DNA from: Undibacterium pigrum
Lineage (GTDB): Bacteria > Pseudomonadota > Gammaproteobacteria > Burkholderiales > Burkholderiaceae_D
NCBI RefSeq assembly: GCF_003201815.1
Contig: NZ_QJKB01000001.1
Coordinates: forward strand, 62,001-126,000
Reading direction: 5' to 3'
Length of the DNA: 64,000 nucleotides
The position numbers were made by a program, and so were the translations under genes. Below, one piece after another: positions 27,271 to 36,311 of this stretch (position 1 is the stretch's first letter; the number at the start of each line of letters is the position of its first letter). The notes beneath the pieces are model-generated. The model saw only the letters and a list, made by a program, of their open reading frames with translations. It was not told the origin of the DNA and did not search any database.

Positions 27271-29094
27271 ATGAGCTATGAATTCAATCCGGAAAGCCAG
27301 TTATTTGAATTTCCCAATCCTTACAAGGTAGAAAATCTTGCCAGCATGATTTCCGGCGGCTTGTTGGTACTGGCAGGCACCTGGATTATGTTTGATGTGC
27401 GCGGGCGTCTGGCACATGCGCCAGATTTGCCGGTCTTTGCTGTACTGGGGATTGCCGTAATACTGTTGTTGTTCGGGATATTATTGTTGGCGCGTGCATT
27501 TTCTCAATTGCGCTATTTCTTTGGCCGTAATCGCCCTGAAAGTCTGGCGCCACTACTGCCTGCCGATAAAGATGGTGACTCTGACTATGCCCGTCACTAT
27601 AAGGAAAACCTCAGGCAAAATGCGATTTCGCTCAAAGAGCCAACAGGGCCTTTGAATGGCCTATTGTATTCATGGGTGCCGCAGTTGATATTTGCACCCA
27701 TCGTCATCCAGTATTCTGCGCAGACACAGTTTTATAATTTCCTGTCCCTGACCGCGACATTGATCAGCTTTTTATTTTGCTGGCTGGTGTTTGGTCAAGG
27801 CGCTGCCCATGCCTGGATAGGGCTGGTATATGGTGCATTTGTGTTTTTCCAGATCATGCGTCCGATGGTGGCGCGCACTGCCACCACGACAGGTGCAATC
27901 AAGGAAAGTGCCAATGTGGGTATCAGCAGTCTGATTATCCTGATCGTACTGGCAGTGCTGGGGCCAGTCGTACTGGGTTTGCTGGCATCTCATTTGCCGC
28001 CGGTTGAGAATTTGTCTGTCAATGGTGTGGTTTTGCTGACCTTGTTATGTGCACTGGCTGCCTGTGCAGTTTTTGGTCTGGCGTTGAAAAACCAGTTGCA
28101 GGCTACTCCGCAAGTCATAGGCGCGGCGCGCGTGGTGGAAACGGTGACCATGAATGCCCATCCCAATAAATTACTGGAAGAGCTGGACAGGATATTGATG
28201 GAGAAATGGTTCAGCCGCACGCCTAACCGCAAATATTCGCGCCGTTCACCCATTATCGAAGGCCCACAAGGGCAATTCACTGCCGAAATTTTTGAGGAAA
28301 CCCAGCCTTGCCCGCAAGTTGGTAAGGTGGCAGAAGGTCTTCAACATGCGTTGTCTACCAAAGAATTTTTCTGGCTGACCTGTCTGACGGCGCTGGCCTT
28401 TGTCTTGATTGCCAGTGGTACCCTGATGGCAGTCTGGCTGACACGCGCCATCCTGGCTGGTGACGCAGTGTGGACTAATCTTACGCTGACTTGCAGCTTG
28501 TTTGGCGTAGGCATGTATTGCTACCGCGCGTCGCATGTGCTCTGGGGACGTTTTGATTTTGTCTCGAAACTGATCTGGGTTGATATCCAGGGCAGTTTTG
28601 AGTCTGCCAGTGTCCAGCTTGGCAATCAAATCTCTGGCAATCTGCAAACCAGCAAGAAAGTCATCAACATAGAATCCATGACTTTGCGTGTCTGGGTATC
28701 AGAAATTGACACGGTGATTTTTGGCCGCGACGCACTCCGTCAAATGACAGGCATGCGCGGTCTGCCAGCCTATGCTGAAGAACTGGCGCAGAGCTTAAAG
28801 GGCTTTGCTGAGCAAAATTCCATGGTGGTGGCACCGACGTCTGCAAAAGACCTGGCACGTGCAGAAAAAGTCGGCATGATGAACCAGGTGATTGCTGATC
28901 CTGCTAATGCAGCAGCTACTGCACTGGCTGCAGGAAAGCAGCAATTGCCAGACCATAGCGAGAAAGAAAAAATGCAATACGCAGCAGCGATGGATAAGAT
29001 CAAGACCATGCAGGCATGCCGTGCCTGTGGTGCCTCGGTTGATGTGGACGCCAGCTTTTGCGGGGAGTGCGGCAATCGCGTCGCTACGGCGTAG
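27271..29094 (+). CDS. Multi-spanning membrane protein with C-terminal zinc ribbon
   Basis: The product has 607 residues with about eight or nine hydrophobic segments: two near residues 22-75, a group near 130-265, and two near 365-410. A long soluble C-terminal region ends in a zinc ribbon (CRACGASVDVDASFCGECG, four Cys). I do not recognise the family beyond the zinc-ribbon end. It lies 75 bp behind the double zinc-ribbon gene on the same strand, and the two are likely a functional pair. Confidence 0.7.
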   Translation: MSYEFNPESQLFEFPNPYKVENLASMISGGLLVLAGTWIMFDVRGRLAHAPDLPVFAVLGIAVILLLFGILLLARAFSQLRYFFGRNRPESLAPLLPADKDGDSDYARHYKENLRQNAISLKEPTGPLNGLLYSWVPQLIFAPIVIQYSAQTQFYNFLSLTATLISFLFCWLVFGQGAAHAWIGLVYGAFVFFQIMRPMVARTATTTGAIKESANVGISSLIILIVLAVLGPVVLGLLASHLPPVENLSVNGVVLLTLLCALAACAVFGLALKNQLQATPQVIGAARVVETVTMNAHPNKLLEELDRILMEKWFSRTPNRKYSRRSPIIEGPQGQFTAEIFEETQPCPQVGKVAEGLQHALSTKEFFWLTCLTALAFVLIASGTLMAVWLTRAILAGDAVWTNLTLTCSLFGVGMYCYRASHVLWGRFDFVSKLIWVDIQGSFESASVQLGNQISGNLQTSKKVINIESMTLRVWVSEIDTVIFGRDALRQMTGMRGLPAYAEELAQSLKGFAEQNSMVVAPTSAKDLARAEKVGMMNQVIADPANAAATALAAGKQQLPDHSEKEKMQYAAAMDKIKTMQACRACGASVDVDASFCGECGNRVATA

Positions 29095-29344
29095 GTCGCC
29101 CAGGTTTTACGTCCCGTCTTGAATTGATTAAAAGGCAAAAATCTCTCTGCCTGGCCAGTCTCCAATGCTTGTTGAACAGGCATTTCCTCTGTTTTTTCAG
29201 TCTTCACCCCTTCCTTGCTGAGAGGAAGGGGGTATTTCCTCCCTTATTCCACGCATCTTGCGTGTCTGTCATAGCCAATAATTACACCTGTATATTTGCG
29301 TAATCAAAGCAGAGCTTGCTTTGTGGAAATAACAGGAGTCGGCA
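29095..29344 (+). other. Intergenic region before the flagellar locus
   Basis: This 250-bp gap has no gene. It contains a stable hairpin, CCCCTTCCT (29207-29215) and AGGAAGGGG (29223-29231), without a T run, and an AGGAG ribosome-binding sequence just before flhB. No sigma-28 or clear sigma-70 promoter was found, so the flhB promoter is unassigned. Confidence 0.4.
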
Positions 29345-30532
29345 ATGGCCGAAGATAGCGATCTCGAAAGAACCGAACCGGCCTCGCCCAAGCGCCTTGA
29401 ACAGGCGCGGGAAGAGGGCGATGTTCCGCGTTCGCGTGAACTGTCTACCTGCACCATCTTGCTGGCGGCAGGCGGTGCGCTCTGGGGTATGGGCGATGGC
29501 CTGGTCAGGCATTTGAATCAAGCTCTGGTGGCGGGCCTGTCGCTGGAGCGGGCGATTATCTACGATCATGAACTGCTGTTTTCAAAAATTGCTGTCAGCC
29601 TGATGGATGTGCTGGTGGCTTTTGCACCTGTTGCCGGGCTGTTGATGATAGTGGCACTGGGTTCACCTTTGCTGATAGGCGGCTGGCTGTTCAGTGCCAA
29701 GGCATTGACCCCTAATTTTTCGCGCATGAACCCGATTTCTGGCCTGGGCAATATGGTTTCTACTCGCGCTGGCGTCGAACTCATCAAGGCCATCGTCAAA
29801 ACCATCCTGGTTGGGTCTGTAGCCTGGATCGTCATCATGGGCCAAAAAAATGCCATCTTTGCCTTGCCGCTGGAAGCCTTGAAGTCTGGCCCTGCCCACG
29901 TGGGTCATATGATGGGCGTGTGTTTCCTGGCCATTGTCGGTTCACTGGCTGTGATTGCCGCCATTGATGCGCCTTATCAAATGTGGCAATACGCACAAAA
30001 ACTGATGATGACACATCAGGAAGTTGTTCAGGAATCCAAGGAAGCCAATGGTAACCCGCAGATCAAGGCAAAAATTCGCGCCCAGCAGCGTGAAATGGCA
30101 CGCCGCCGCATGATGTCTGAAATCCCGACGGCTGACGTTGTCGTCACTAACCCGACGCACTTTGCCGTCGCCCTGAAATATACCGAAGGCGGCAATGGCG
30201 CTCCTAAAGTCATCGCCAAAGGTGCGGATGAAGTCGCCGCCAAAATCCGTGAACTGGCAAAAGAACACAAAATACCTTTGCTGGAAGCGCCGCCACTGGC
30301 CCGCGCCCTCTATAAGCATACCGACCTCGGTGACGAAATACCTGAAGCCCTGTATGCCGCAGTAGCTGAAGTGCTGGCCTATGTTTATCAACTGCGCAGC
30401 TATACCAAAGGCGGCGGTAACAGACCTGAAAAACCAAATGATTTGCCTGTACCACCTGAGCTTGATCCCAATAACCAAGCAAATATTCAAACAAATAATC
30501 AAGCAGGCAACCAAGCAGGAGTCCAAGCATGA
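29345..30532 (+). CDS. flhB: Flagellar type III export switch protein FlhB
   Basis: FlhB is the inner-membrane export component that switches substrate specificity from hook to filament by self-cleavage. The 395-residue product opens with the family sequence AEDSDLERTEPASPKRL, has four membrane segments (about 36-205), and carries the autocleavage site NPTH at residues 269-272. The last 25 or so residues are an Asn/Gln-rich tail beyond the usual end. The stop overlaps flhA as ATGA. Confidence 0.96.
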   Translation: MAEDSDLERTEPASPKRLEQAREEGDVPRSRELSTCTILLAAGGALWGMGDGLVRHLNQALVAGLSLERAIIYDHELLFSKIAVSLMDVLVAFAPVAGLLMIVALGSPLLIGGWLFSAKALTPNFSRMNPISGLGNMVSTRAGVELIKAIVKTILVGSVAWIVIMGQKNAIFALPLEALKSGPAHVGHMMGVCFLAIVGSLAVIAAIDAPYQMWQYAQKLMMTHQEVVQESKEANGNPQIKAKIRAQQREMARRRMMSEIPTADVVVTNPTHFAVALKYTEGGNGAPKVIAKGADEVAAKIRELAKEHKIPLLEAPPLARALYKHTDLGDEIPEALYAAVAEVLAYVYQLRSYTKGGGNRPEKPNDLPVPPELDPNNQANIQTNNQAGNQAGVQA

Positions 30533-32622
30533 ATAGCTTCACCTTACCTGGCTGGATGAACGGTATCAATACCAGGGCACTGGCAGCGCCTTTCCTCATC
30601 ATCCTGATGCTGGCGATGATGATTTTGCCCTTGCCAGCCTTTGTTCTCGACGTGTTTTTCAGCTTCAATATCGCCATTGCGATCATTGTCTTGCTGACCA
30701 GCCTGTATACCGTCAAGCCGCTGGATTTCATGGTATTTCCTACCGTGCTGCTGGTCAGTACCATGCTGCGTCTGTCACTGAACGTAGCATCTACCCGCGT
30801 TGTTTTGACTGAGGGCCATACCGGTCCAGATGCAGCAGGTAAGGTGATTGAAGCTTTTGGTCACTTTTTGATTGGCGGTAACTACACAGTTGGTATCGTG
30901 GTGTTCGTCATTTTGACCATCATTAACTTTACGGTTGTCACTAAAGGTGCTGGCCGTATCGCTGAGGTGGGCGCACGTTTTGCCCTGGATGCGATGCCAG
31001 GTAAACAAATGGCGATTGATGCTGACTTGAATGCTGGTTTGATTGCCGAACAGGAAGCACGCCGCCGCCGTACCGAAGTTGCGCAAGAAGCTGAATTTTA
31101 TGGCGCTATGGACGGTGCCAGTAAATATGTACGTGGTGATGCGGTCGCCGGCATCATGGTTACTGTCATCAATATCGTGGGTGGTCTTGTCGTGGGGATG
31201 GTGCAGCATGACCTGGATTTTTCCACTGCGCTGAAAAACTATACCTTGCTGGCAATTGGTGACGGCCTGGTCGCACAAATTCCTTCTTTGATTATCTCTA
31301 CGGCGGCCGGTGTCGTGGTATCGCGCGTGGCCAGCGATCAGGACATCAGTGGTCAGTTGATAGGCCAGTTGTTTGCCAAGCCTCAGGTCATGATCATCAC
31401 AGGCGGCATCATAGGTGGCATGGGTTTGATACCAGGCATGCCGCATATTGCTTTCATTTTGCTGGCAGCAGTACTTTGTGGTGGCGGTTACCTGCTCAAC
31501 AAGCGTAATGAAGTCGCACCTGCTGCTGGAGCAGATGAAAGGGTGGAGGCCCCAACTGCCGCGCCACAGGAAATGGAAGAAGCAACCTGGCAAGATATCT
31601 TGCCTGTCGATACCCTGGGTCTGGAAGTTGGTTATCGCCTGATCCCGCTGGTGGATAAAAACCAGGGTGGCGAACTCTTGCGTCGTATTAAGGGCATACG
31701 CAAGAAGTTTGCTCAGGAAGTCGGCTTTTTATCGCCACCTGTGCATATCCGTGACAACCTGGAACTGAAGCCATCTGCCTACAGGATTACCCTCAAGGGT
31801 GTTGAAGTCGGTGCAGGTGAAGCCCTGAGCGGCCAATACCTTGCCATTAACCCAGGCATGGTGACTGGCAATTTGCCAGGCGCAATGACGACTGATCCAG
31901 CCTTTGGTTTACCTGCTGTCTGGATTGATGGCGCAATTCGTGAACAGGCCCAAGCCATGGGTTATACCGTGGTCGACTCCGGTACTGTGATTGCCACCCA
32001 CTTGAATCATCTGATTACCAGCCATGCTGCTGAATTGCTAGGCCGTCAGGAAGTGCAATTGCTGATGGATCATCTGGCAAAAGAAATGCCAAAAATGGTG
32101 GAAGAACTGGTGCCAAAATCCATGCCATTGTCCACCTTGCAAAAAGTCTTGCAAAACCTGCTCACGGAAGGCGTGCATATTCGCGATATGCGCACCATCA
32201 TAGAAACCCTTTCTGAGCAAGCCATGCATACCCAGGATGCCAATGAATTGACAGCACAGGTCAGGATAGCCCTGGGCCGTGCCATAGTTCAGCAAATCTT
32301 CCCGACCGGGAATGAGATGACAGTCATGACGCTGGATAGCCGTCTTGAACGTCTGTTGATGCAAGCCCTGCAAACCAGTGGCGCTGATGGATCTGGCATA
32401 GAGCCTGGCCTGGCCGACACACTGGCAAGTCAGACCCAGGCAGCGGCTGAACATCAGGAGCAGATGGGCCTGACGCCAGTGCTGTTGGTGCCAGCACCAT
32501 TGCGTGCCTTGCTGTCGCGTTTCTTGCGCCGTAATTTGCCGCAATTGAAAGTCTTGTCGCACGCAGAAATACCTGAAACAAAAACCATTAGAGTCACCAG
32601 TCTGGTCGGAGGTCAATCATGA
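30529..32622 (+). CDS. flhA: Flagellar export gate protein FlhA
   Basis: FlhA is the large membrane and cytoplasmic-ring component of the flagellar export gate; it binds chaperone-substrate complexes. The 697-residue product has about eight N-terminal membrane helices, the conserved FHIPEP-type cytoplasmic loop region (RIAEVGARFALDAMPGKQMA), and a C-terminal domain of normal length. It overlaps flhB upstream and flhF downstream by 4 bp each, so the three genes are translationally coupled. Confidence 0.97.
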   Translation: MNSFTLPGWMNGINTRALAAPFLIILMLAMMILPLPAFVLDVFFSFNIAIAIIVLLTSLYTVKPLDFMVFPTVLLVSTMLRLSLNVASTRVVLTEGHTGPDAAGKVIEAFGHFLIGGNYTVGIVVFVILTIINFTVVTKGAGRIAEVGARFALDAMPGKQMAIDADLNAGLIAEQEARRRRTEVAQEAEFYGAMDGASKYVRGDAVAGIMVTVINIVGGLVVGMVQHDLDFSTALKNYTLLAIGDGLVAQIPSLIISTAAGVVVSRVASDQDISGQLIGQLFAKPQVMIITGGIIGGMGLIPGMPHIAFILLAAVLCGGGYLLNKRNEVAPAAGADERVEAPTAAPQEMEEATWQDILPVDTLGLEVGYRLIPLVDKNQGGELLRRIKGIRKKFAQEVGFLSPPVHIRDNLELKPSAYRITLKGVEVGAGEALSGQYLAINPGMVTGNLPGAMTTDPAFGLPAVWIDGAIREQAQAMGYTVVDSGTVIATHLNHLITSHAAELLGRQEVQLLMDHLAKEMPKMVEELVPKSMPLSTLQKVLQNLLTEGVHIRDMRTIIETLSEQAMHTQDANELTAQVRIALGRAIVQQIFPTGNEMTVMTLDSRLERLLMQALQTSGADGSGIEPGLADTLASQTQAAAEHQEQMGLTPVLLVPAPLRALLSRFLRRNLPQLKVLSHAEIPETKTIRVTSLVGGQS

Positions 32623-33992
32623 ACGTCAGAAAATTTACCGCGAATACTTCTCGCGAAGCTTTACGCATGTTGCGTGATGCTTTGGGGGCAGATGCCGTGA
32701 TCCTCTCGAACCGCAATGTGGGCGGCAAGGTCGAGATTCTGGCAATGGCAGATGAAGCCATCAGTGCCATCGCACCGGATGCTGAGCAGGAAGTTGAGTC
32801 GCAGCAAATTCTGCAAACCCAGCAAGTACCTCAGGTACCGCGCTTTGCGCCACGCTTCCAGAACGAGGAGGCAGTCAGCTTTCATCGCTCAGTGGAAAGG
32901 TCGGTAGAAAGACCAGTAGAGCGCAGCATGAATGTGCCAACTTTCAAGGCGCAGACAGGTGCCAGCAGCTTTGCCAGTGACATGGACACACCGGTCAATG
33001 CCAATGAATTGAATGATGTGATGTCAGAAATCCGCGCCATGCGCAGTATGCTGGAATCTCAACTGGCAGAAATCTCGTGGACGCAGACACAAAAACGCCA
33101 GCCACAAAAGGCCGAGATCTTGCGCGAATTGCTGGCTACCGGTTTCAGTGCCAGCCTGTCACGCTATCTGGTAGAAAAACTGCCGGAAGCTGGCAAGGTC
33201 GAGGATGGCCTGGAGTGGATCAAAAATATCCTGGTGCGCAATCTGTCAACCATCGCCAATGAAAATGAAATGCTGGAAAAAGGCGGCGTGTATGCCCTGG
33301 TTGGACCTACCGGTGTCGGCAAAACCACCACCACAGCCAAGCTGGCAGCACGCTGCGTCATGCGTCATGGCCCATCCAAGCTGGCCCTGATCACAACTGA
33401 CGGCTATCGTATTGGCGGCTTTGAACAATTGCGTATCTACGGCAAAATCCTGGGTGTGATGGTACATGCTGTCAAGGATGAGGCAGATTTGCGCATCGCC
33501 TTGTCCGAGCTCAAGAATAAACATACGGTCCTGATTGATACTGTGGGTGTCAGTCAGCGCGACAAGATGGTCACTGAGCAGGTGGCGATGTTGTCTGGAA
33601 CAGACACTCCAGTAAAGCGTTTGCTGTGCCTGAATGCGACATCGACAGGGGAAACCTTGAGCGAGGTAGTGCGCGCCTATCAGGGTAATGGCCTGGCTGG
33701 TTGCATATTTACCAAACTCGATGAAGCTGCAACCATAGGTGGCGCACTCGATATTGCGATACGCCAGAAACTCATGGTGTATTACGTTGCCAGTGGCCAG
33801 CGTGTGCCTGAAGACCTGCATATCGCCAACAAATTGTATTTGATCGATCGTGCCTTCAAACTCAAGCGTGAGACTGCGGCTTTTCGCTATCTCGATGAGG
33901 AATTGCCTCTGCTGATGGCTGGTGCGGTTTCTGCATCGGCATCAGCTTCCAGAGCAGGTAGTCGTGCAGGCAAGGAGGTGTTCCTTGGCTAG
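32619..33992 (+). CDS. flhF: Flagellar SRP-type GTPase FlhF
   Basis: FlhF sets the position and number of polar flagella. The 457-residue product has the N-terminal MNVRKFTANTSREALRMLRD, a low-complexity B domain including SVERSVERPVERS (91-103), and the NG GTPase domain with P-loop GPTGVGKTTTTAKLAA at 229-244, then the conserved TTDGYRIGG. FlhF and FleN are the usual pair for polar flagellation, which suggests polar flagella here. Confidence 0.95.
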   Translation: MNVRKFTANTSREALRMLRDALGADAVILSNRNVGGKVEILAMADEAISAIAPDAEQEVESQQILQTQQVPQVPRFAPRFQNEEAVSFHRSVERSVERPVERSMNVPTFKAQTGASSFASDMDTPVNANELNDVMSEIRAMRSMLESQLAEISWTQTQKRQPQKAEILRELLATGFSASLSRYLVEKLPEAGKVEDGLEWIKNILVRNLSTIANENEMLEKGGVYALVGPTGVGKTTTTAKLAARCVMRHGPSKLALITTDGYRIGGFEQLRIYGKILGVMVHAVKDEADLRIALSELKNKHTVLIDTVGVSQRDKMVTEQVAMLSGTDTPVKRLLCLNATSTGETLSEVVRAYQGNGLAGCIFTKLDEAATIGGALDIAIRQKLMVYYVASGQRVPEDLHIANKLYLIDRAFKLKRETAAFRYLDEELPLLMAGAVSASASASRAGSRAGKEVFLG

Positions 33993-34815
33993 TTTCGATC
34001 AGGCAGAAGGCCTGCGCCGCATGCTGGCGGGGCCAAAACCAAGAGTGTTTACCTTTTTGTCGGCCTTGAGGGAAGATGAAAAGAGTGGCATGCTGGTCAA
34101 TCTTGGTGTGTCTCTGGCGCGCCAGGGCAGCCAGGTTTTGATGGTAGACGCCCGCGCTTCCGAGAATAGTGTGGGGGCATGGTTGAACGCCCGCCATGAT
34201 CAGACCTTATTGGATGTAGCGAGACAACAGCGTACAATGAAGGAAGCGGTAAAATTGGTAGCTGCTGGCCTGTCCGTAACGATGCTGGCCAGGCATGCTT
34301 GGTTGCCGCCAGAAAGTGCGCGTCAGCTGTCCAGGGTTTTTGATACGGTCGCCAATAGTTCAGACCTGGTGATCGTTGATAGCGATATCAATCTGGATGA
34401 TGCCTTTCCGCTGGCAACGCTGGATGATAGTGAGCTGGTGATACAGGTATCGGCTGATCCCGACATGATCAAGGCAGCATATGGCTTGATCAAGCGCGTC
34501 AGCAACCGGGTAGGGCGACGTGGTTATGGTATCGTGGTGTCCGGTGCATCAGAAAAAGAGGCGAGATTGATTTACACTAATATGGCGCAGGCAGCCAGTC
34601 GTTATCTGGCAGTGCCATTACACTATGTCGGCAATGTGCCGGAAGATGAACATGTCAGAAAGGCGGCGCATTTGGGACGCTCTGTGATTGATGCTTTTCC
34701 TAAAGCCCTCGCATCACTGGCATTTTCCAGGCTGGCCGAGCAATTGGCGCGTACTGCGCGTTCGACTTTATGTTTAGAGGGAGTCCCTGAGCTGGGTGTC
34801 GGTCTTGGAATGTAA
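33985..34815 (+). CDS. FleN/MinD-like flagellar regulator with degenerate Walker A
   Basis: A TTG at 33985 with AAGGAGGTG at 33972-33980 is the best start; it overlaps the end of flhF by 8 bp and gives 276 residues. It sits exactly where fleN (flhG, ylxH) belongs, between flhF and fliA, and has the MinD/ParA fold order including VLMVDARASENSVGAWL and VIVDSDINLDDA. The Walker A GKGGVGKT is replaced by SALREDEKSGMLVNLG, without a P-loop Gly-Lys-Thr. So it may bind nucleotide poorly or not at all, while FleN normally uses its ATPase to limit flagellar number. Confidence 0.85.
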   Translation: MASFDQAEGLRRMLAGPKPRVFTFLSALREDEKSGMLVNLGVSLARQGSQVLMVDARASENSVGAWLNARHDQTLLDVARQQRTMKEAVKLVAAGLSVTMLARHAWLPPESARQLSRVFDTVANSSDLVIVDSDINLDDAFPLATLDDSELVIQVSADPDMIKAAYGLIKRVSNRVGRRGYGIVVSGASEKEARLIYTNMAQAASRYLAVPLHYVGNVPEDEHVRKAAHLGRSVIDAFPKALASLAFSRLAEQLARTARSTLCLEGVPELGVGLGM

Positions 34816-34820
34816 TCAAA

Positions 34821-35552
34821 ATGTACACCGCTAGCGGAAAATCAGATAAAAACTTCCTGTTAAGGGAGCATGCCCCACTGGTCAAGCGTCTGGCTTACCA
34901 GTTGAAGGCGCGCCTGCCTCCCAGTGTGGAGGTGGATGACCTCGTGCAGGCCGGTATGATAGGCCTGCTGGATGCCGTTAACCGCTATGAAGATACCCAT
35001 GGTGCTCAATTCGAAACCTATGCGGTACAACGCATACGGGGTGCCATGCTGGACGAATTGCGCAGTAGCGACTGGTTGCCGCGTGGCGTGCGCCAGAACA
35101 TGCGCAAGATAGAAAATGCCATGAATGTGCTGCAGCAAAAGCTGGGACGGCCACCACTGGAAACCGAGGTTGCCAAGTCACTCAAGCTCAGCCTGGAAGA
35201 ATACCAGGACTTGCTGACTGACAGTGGCGGGCATCAACTTGTGTATTACGAAGACTTTCACGACTCGGATACCAAGGAACATTTTCTCGATCATTATTGC
35301 TCAGACTTGTCTGGCAATCCTTTACAGGATTTGCTCAATGACGATTTCCGTGATGCCGTCATTGGTGCGATCGACAGCTTGCCAGAGCGAGAGAAACTGC
35401 TGATGGGCCTGTACTATGAGCAGGAATTGAACTTGAAAGAGATTGGTGCCGTGATGGGCGTATCAGAATCGCGGATTTCACAATTGCATAGCCAGGCCGT
35501 CGCCAGGCTGCGGGCATTTTTAAGGGAGAAAGCGTGGACTGGGCTAGCATAG
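34821..35552 (+). CDS. fliA: RNA polymerase sigma-28 factor FliA
   Basis: FliA directs transcription of late flagellar genes. The 243-residue product has region 2 (VDDLVQAGMIGLLDAVNRY) near residues 38-56, region 3 (WLPRGVRQ) near 85-92, and region 4 with ESRISQLHSQAVARLR near 216-231, all normal. It follows the FleN-like gene by 5 bp and overlaps the next gene by 19 bp. Its anti-sigma factor FlgM is encoded about 2 kb away on the other strand, under a sigma-28 promoter. Confidence 0.96.
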   Translation: MYTASGKSDKNFLLREHAPLVKRLAYQLKARLPPSVEVDDLVQAGMIGLLDAVNRYEDTHGAQFETYAVQRIRGAMLDELRSSDWLPRGVRQNMRKIENAMNVLQQKLGRPPLETEVAKSLKLSLEEYQDLLTDSGGHQLVYYEDFHDSDTKEHFLDHYCSDLSGNPLQDLLNDDFRDAVIGAIDSLPEREKLLMGLYYEQELNLKEIGAVMGVSESRISQLHSQAVARLRAFLREKAWTGLA

Positions 35553-36274
35553 TCGGATTGATACTGGTGGTATTTGGCATCATCTCCGGGCAATTGCTGG
35601 AAGGTGGGCGTCTTTCTTCTCTGGTGCAACCAGCCGCCTTCGTCATTGTGGCGGTAGGTACGCTGGGAGCGGTCTTGCTGCAAAGCAGATGGAATAACTT
35701 CAAGCAAGGTGTTCGCATGTTGCGCTGGGTGGTGTCCGAACCACCCGACAGCAGCAAGAAGAATATTGCAGATGCACTGATCTGGAGTGTCGTTGCCAGG
35801 CGCGAAGGCTTTTTGAGCCTGGAGCGTTATATGAATGCCTCCAGCGACCCCTTCATAGGCAAGGGCTTGCGCCTGGTCATCGATGGCATAGACCCGATAC
35901 GTCTCAAAGACATACTGGATGTCGATATTTCCCTGTATGAAATGGAGCAGCGCCAGGCTGCCAAAATCTGGGAAGCGGCAGGCGGTTATTCACCCACGAT
36001 CGGTATTCTTGGTGCAGTACTGGGTTTGATCCACGTCATGGAAAACCTTAGCGACCCGTCCAAACTTGGTGGTGGCATCGCAGTCGCCTTCGTTGCCACG
36101 ATTTATGGCGTGGGTATGGCTAACTTATTATTTTTGCCTGTCAGTAATAAGCTGAAGGAAATTATAGGCCGGGAAGTGACGCGCCGCGAAATGCTTTCCG
36201 ACATTTTTTACAGTATCGCCCTGGGTGACAGCCCGCGCGTGGTGGAAGAAAGACTGACTAATCACCGTACTTAA
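35534..36274 (+). CDS. motC: Flagellar stator protein MotC (MotA family)
   Basis: This 246-residue MotA-type stator channel subunit starts at a GTG at 35534, with AAGGGAG at 35522-35528 as its ribosome-binding sequence, inside the end of fliA. It has two N-terminal membrane helices, a cytoplasmic loop with charged VVARREGFLSLE, and the C-terminal pair with PTIGILGAVLGLIHVM and GVGMANLLFLP. The pairing with the MotD-type protein downstream and the location next to fliA match the motCD stator genes of Pseudomonas, which drive swarming-type motility. Confidence 0.9.
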   Translation: MDWASIVGLILVVFGIISGQLLEGGRLSSLVQPAAFVIVAVGTLGAVLLQSRWNNFKQGVRMLRWVVSEPPDSSKKNIADALIWSVVARREGFLSLERYMNASSDPFIGKGLRLVIDGIDPIRLKDILDVDISLYEMEQRQAAKIWEAAGGYSPTIGILGAVLGLIHVMENLSDPSKLGGGIAVAFVATIYGVGMANLLFLPVSNKLKEIIGREVTRREMLSDIFYSIALGDSPRVVEERLTNHRT

Positions 36275-36311
36275 TCTCCAGGCTTGAGCCTGTATATCTG
36301 TATACCTATTT

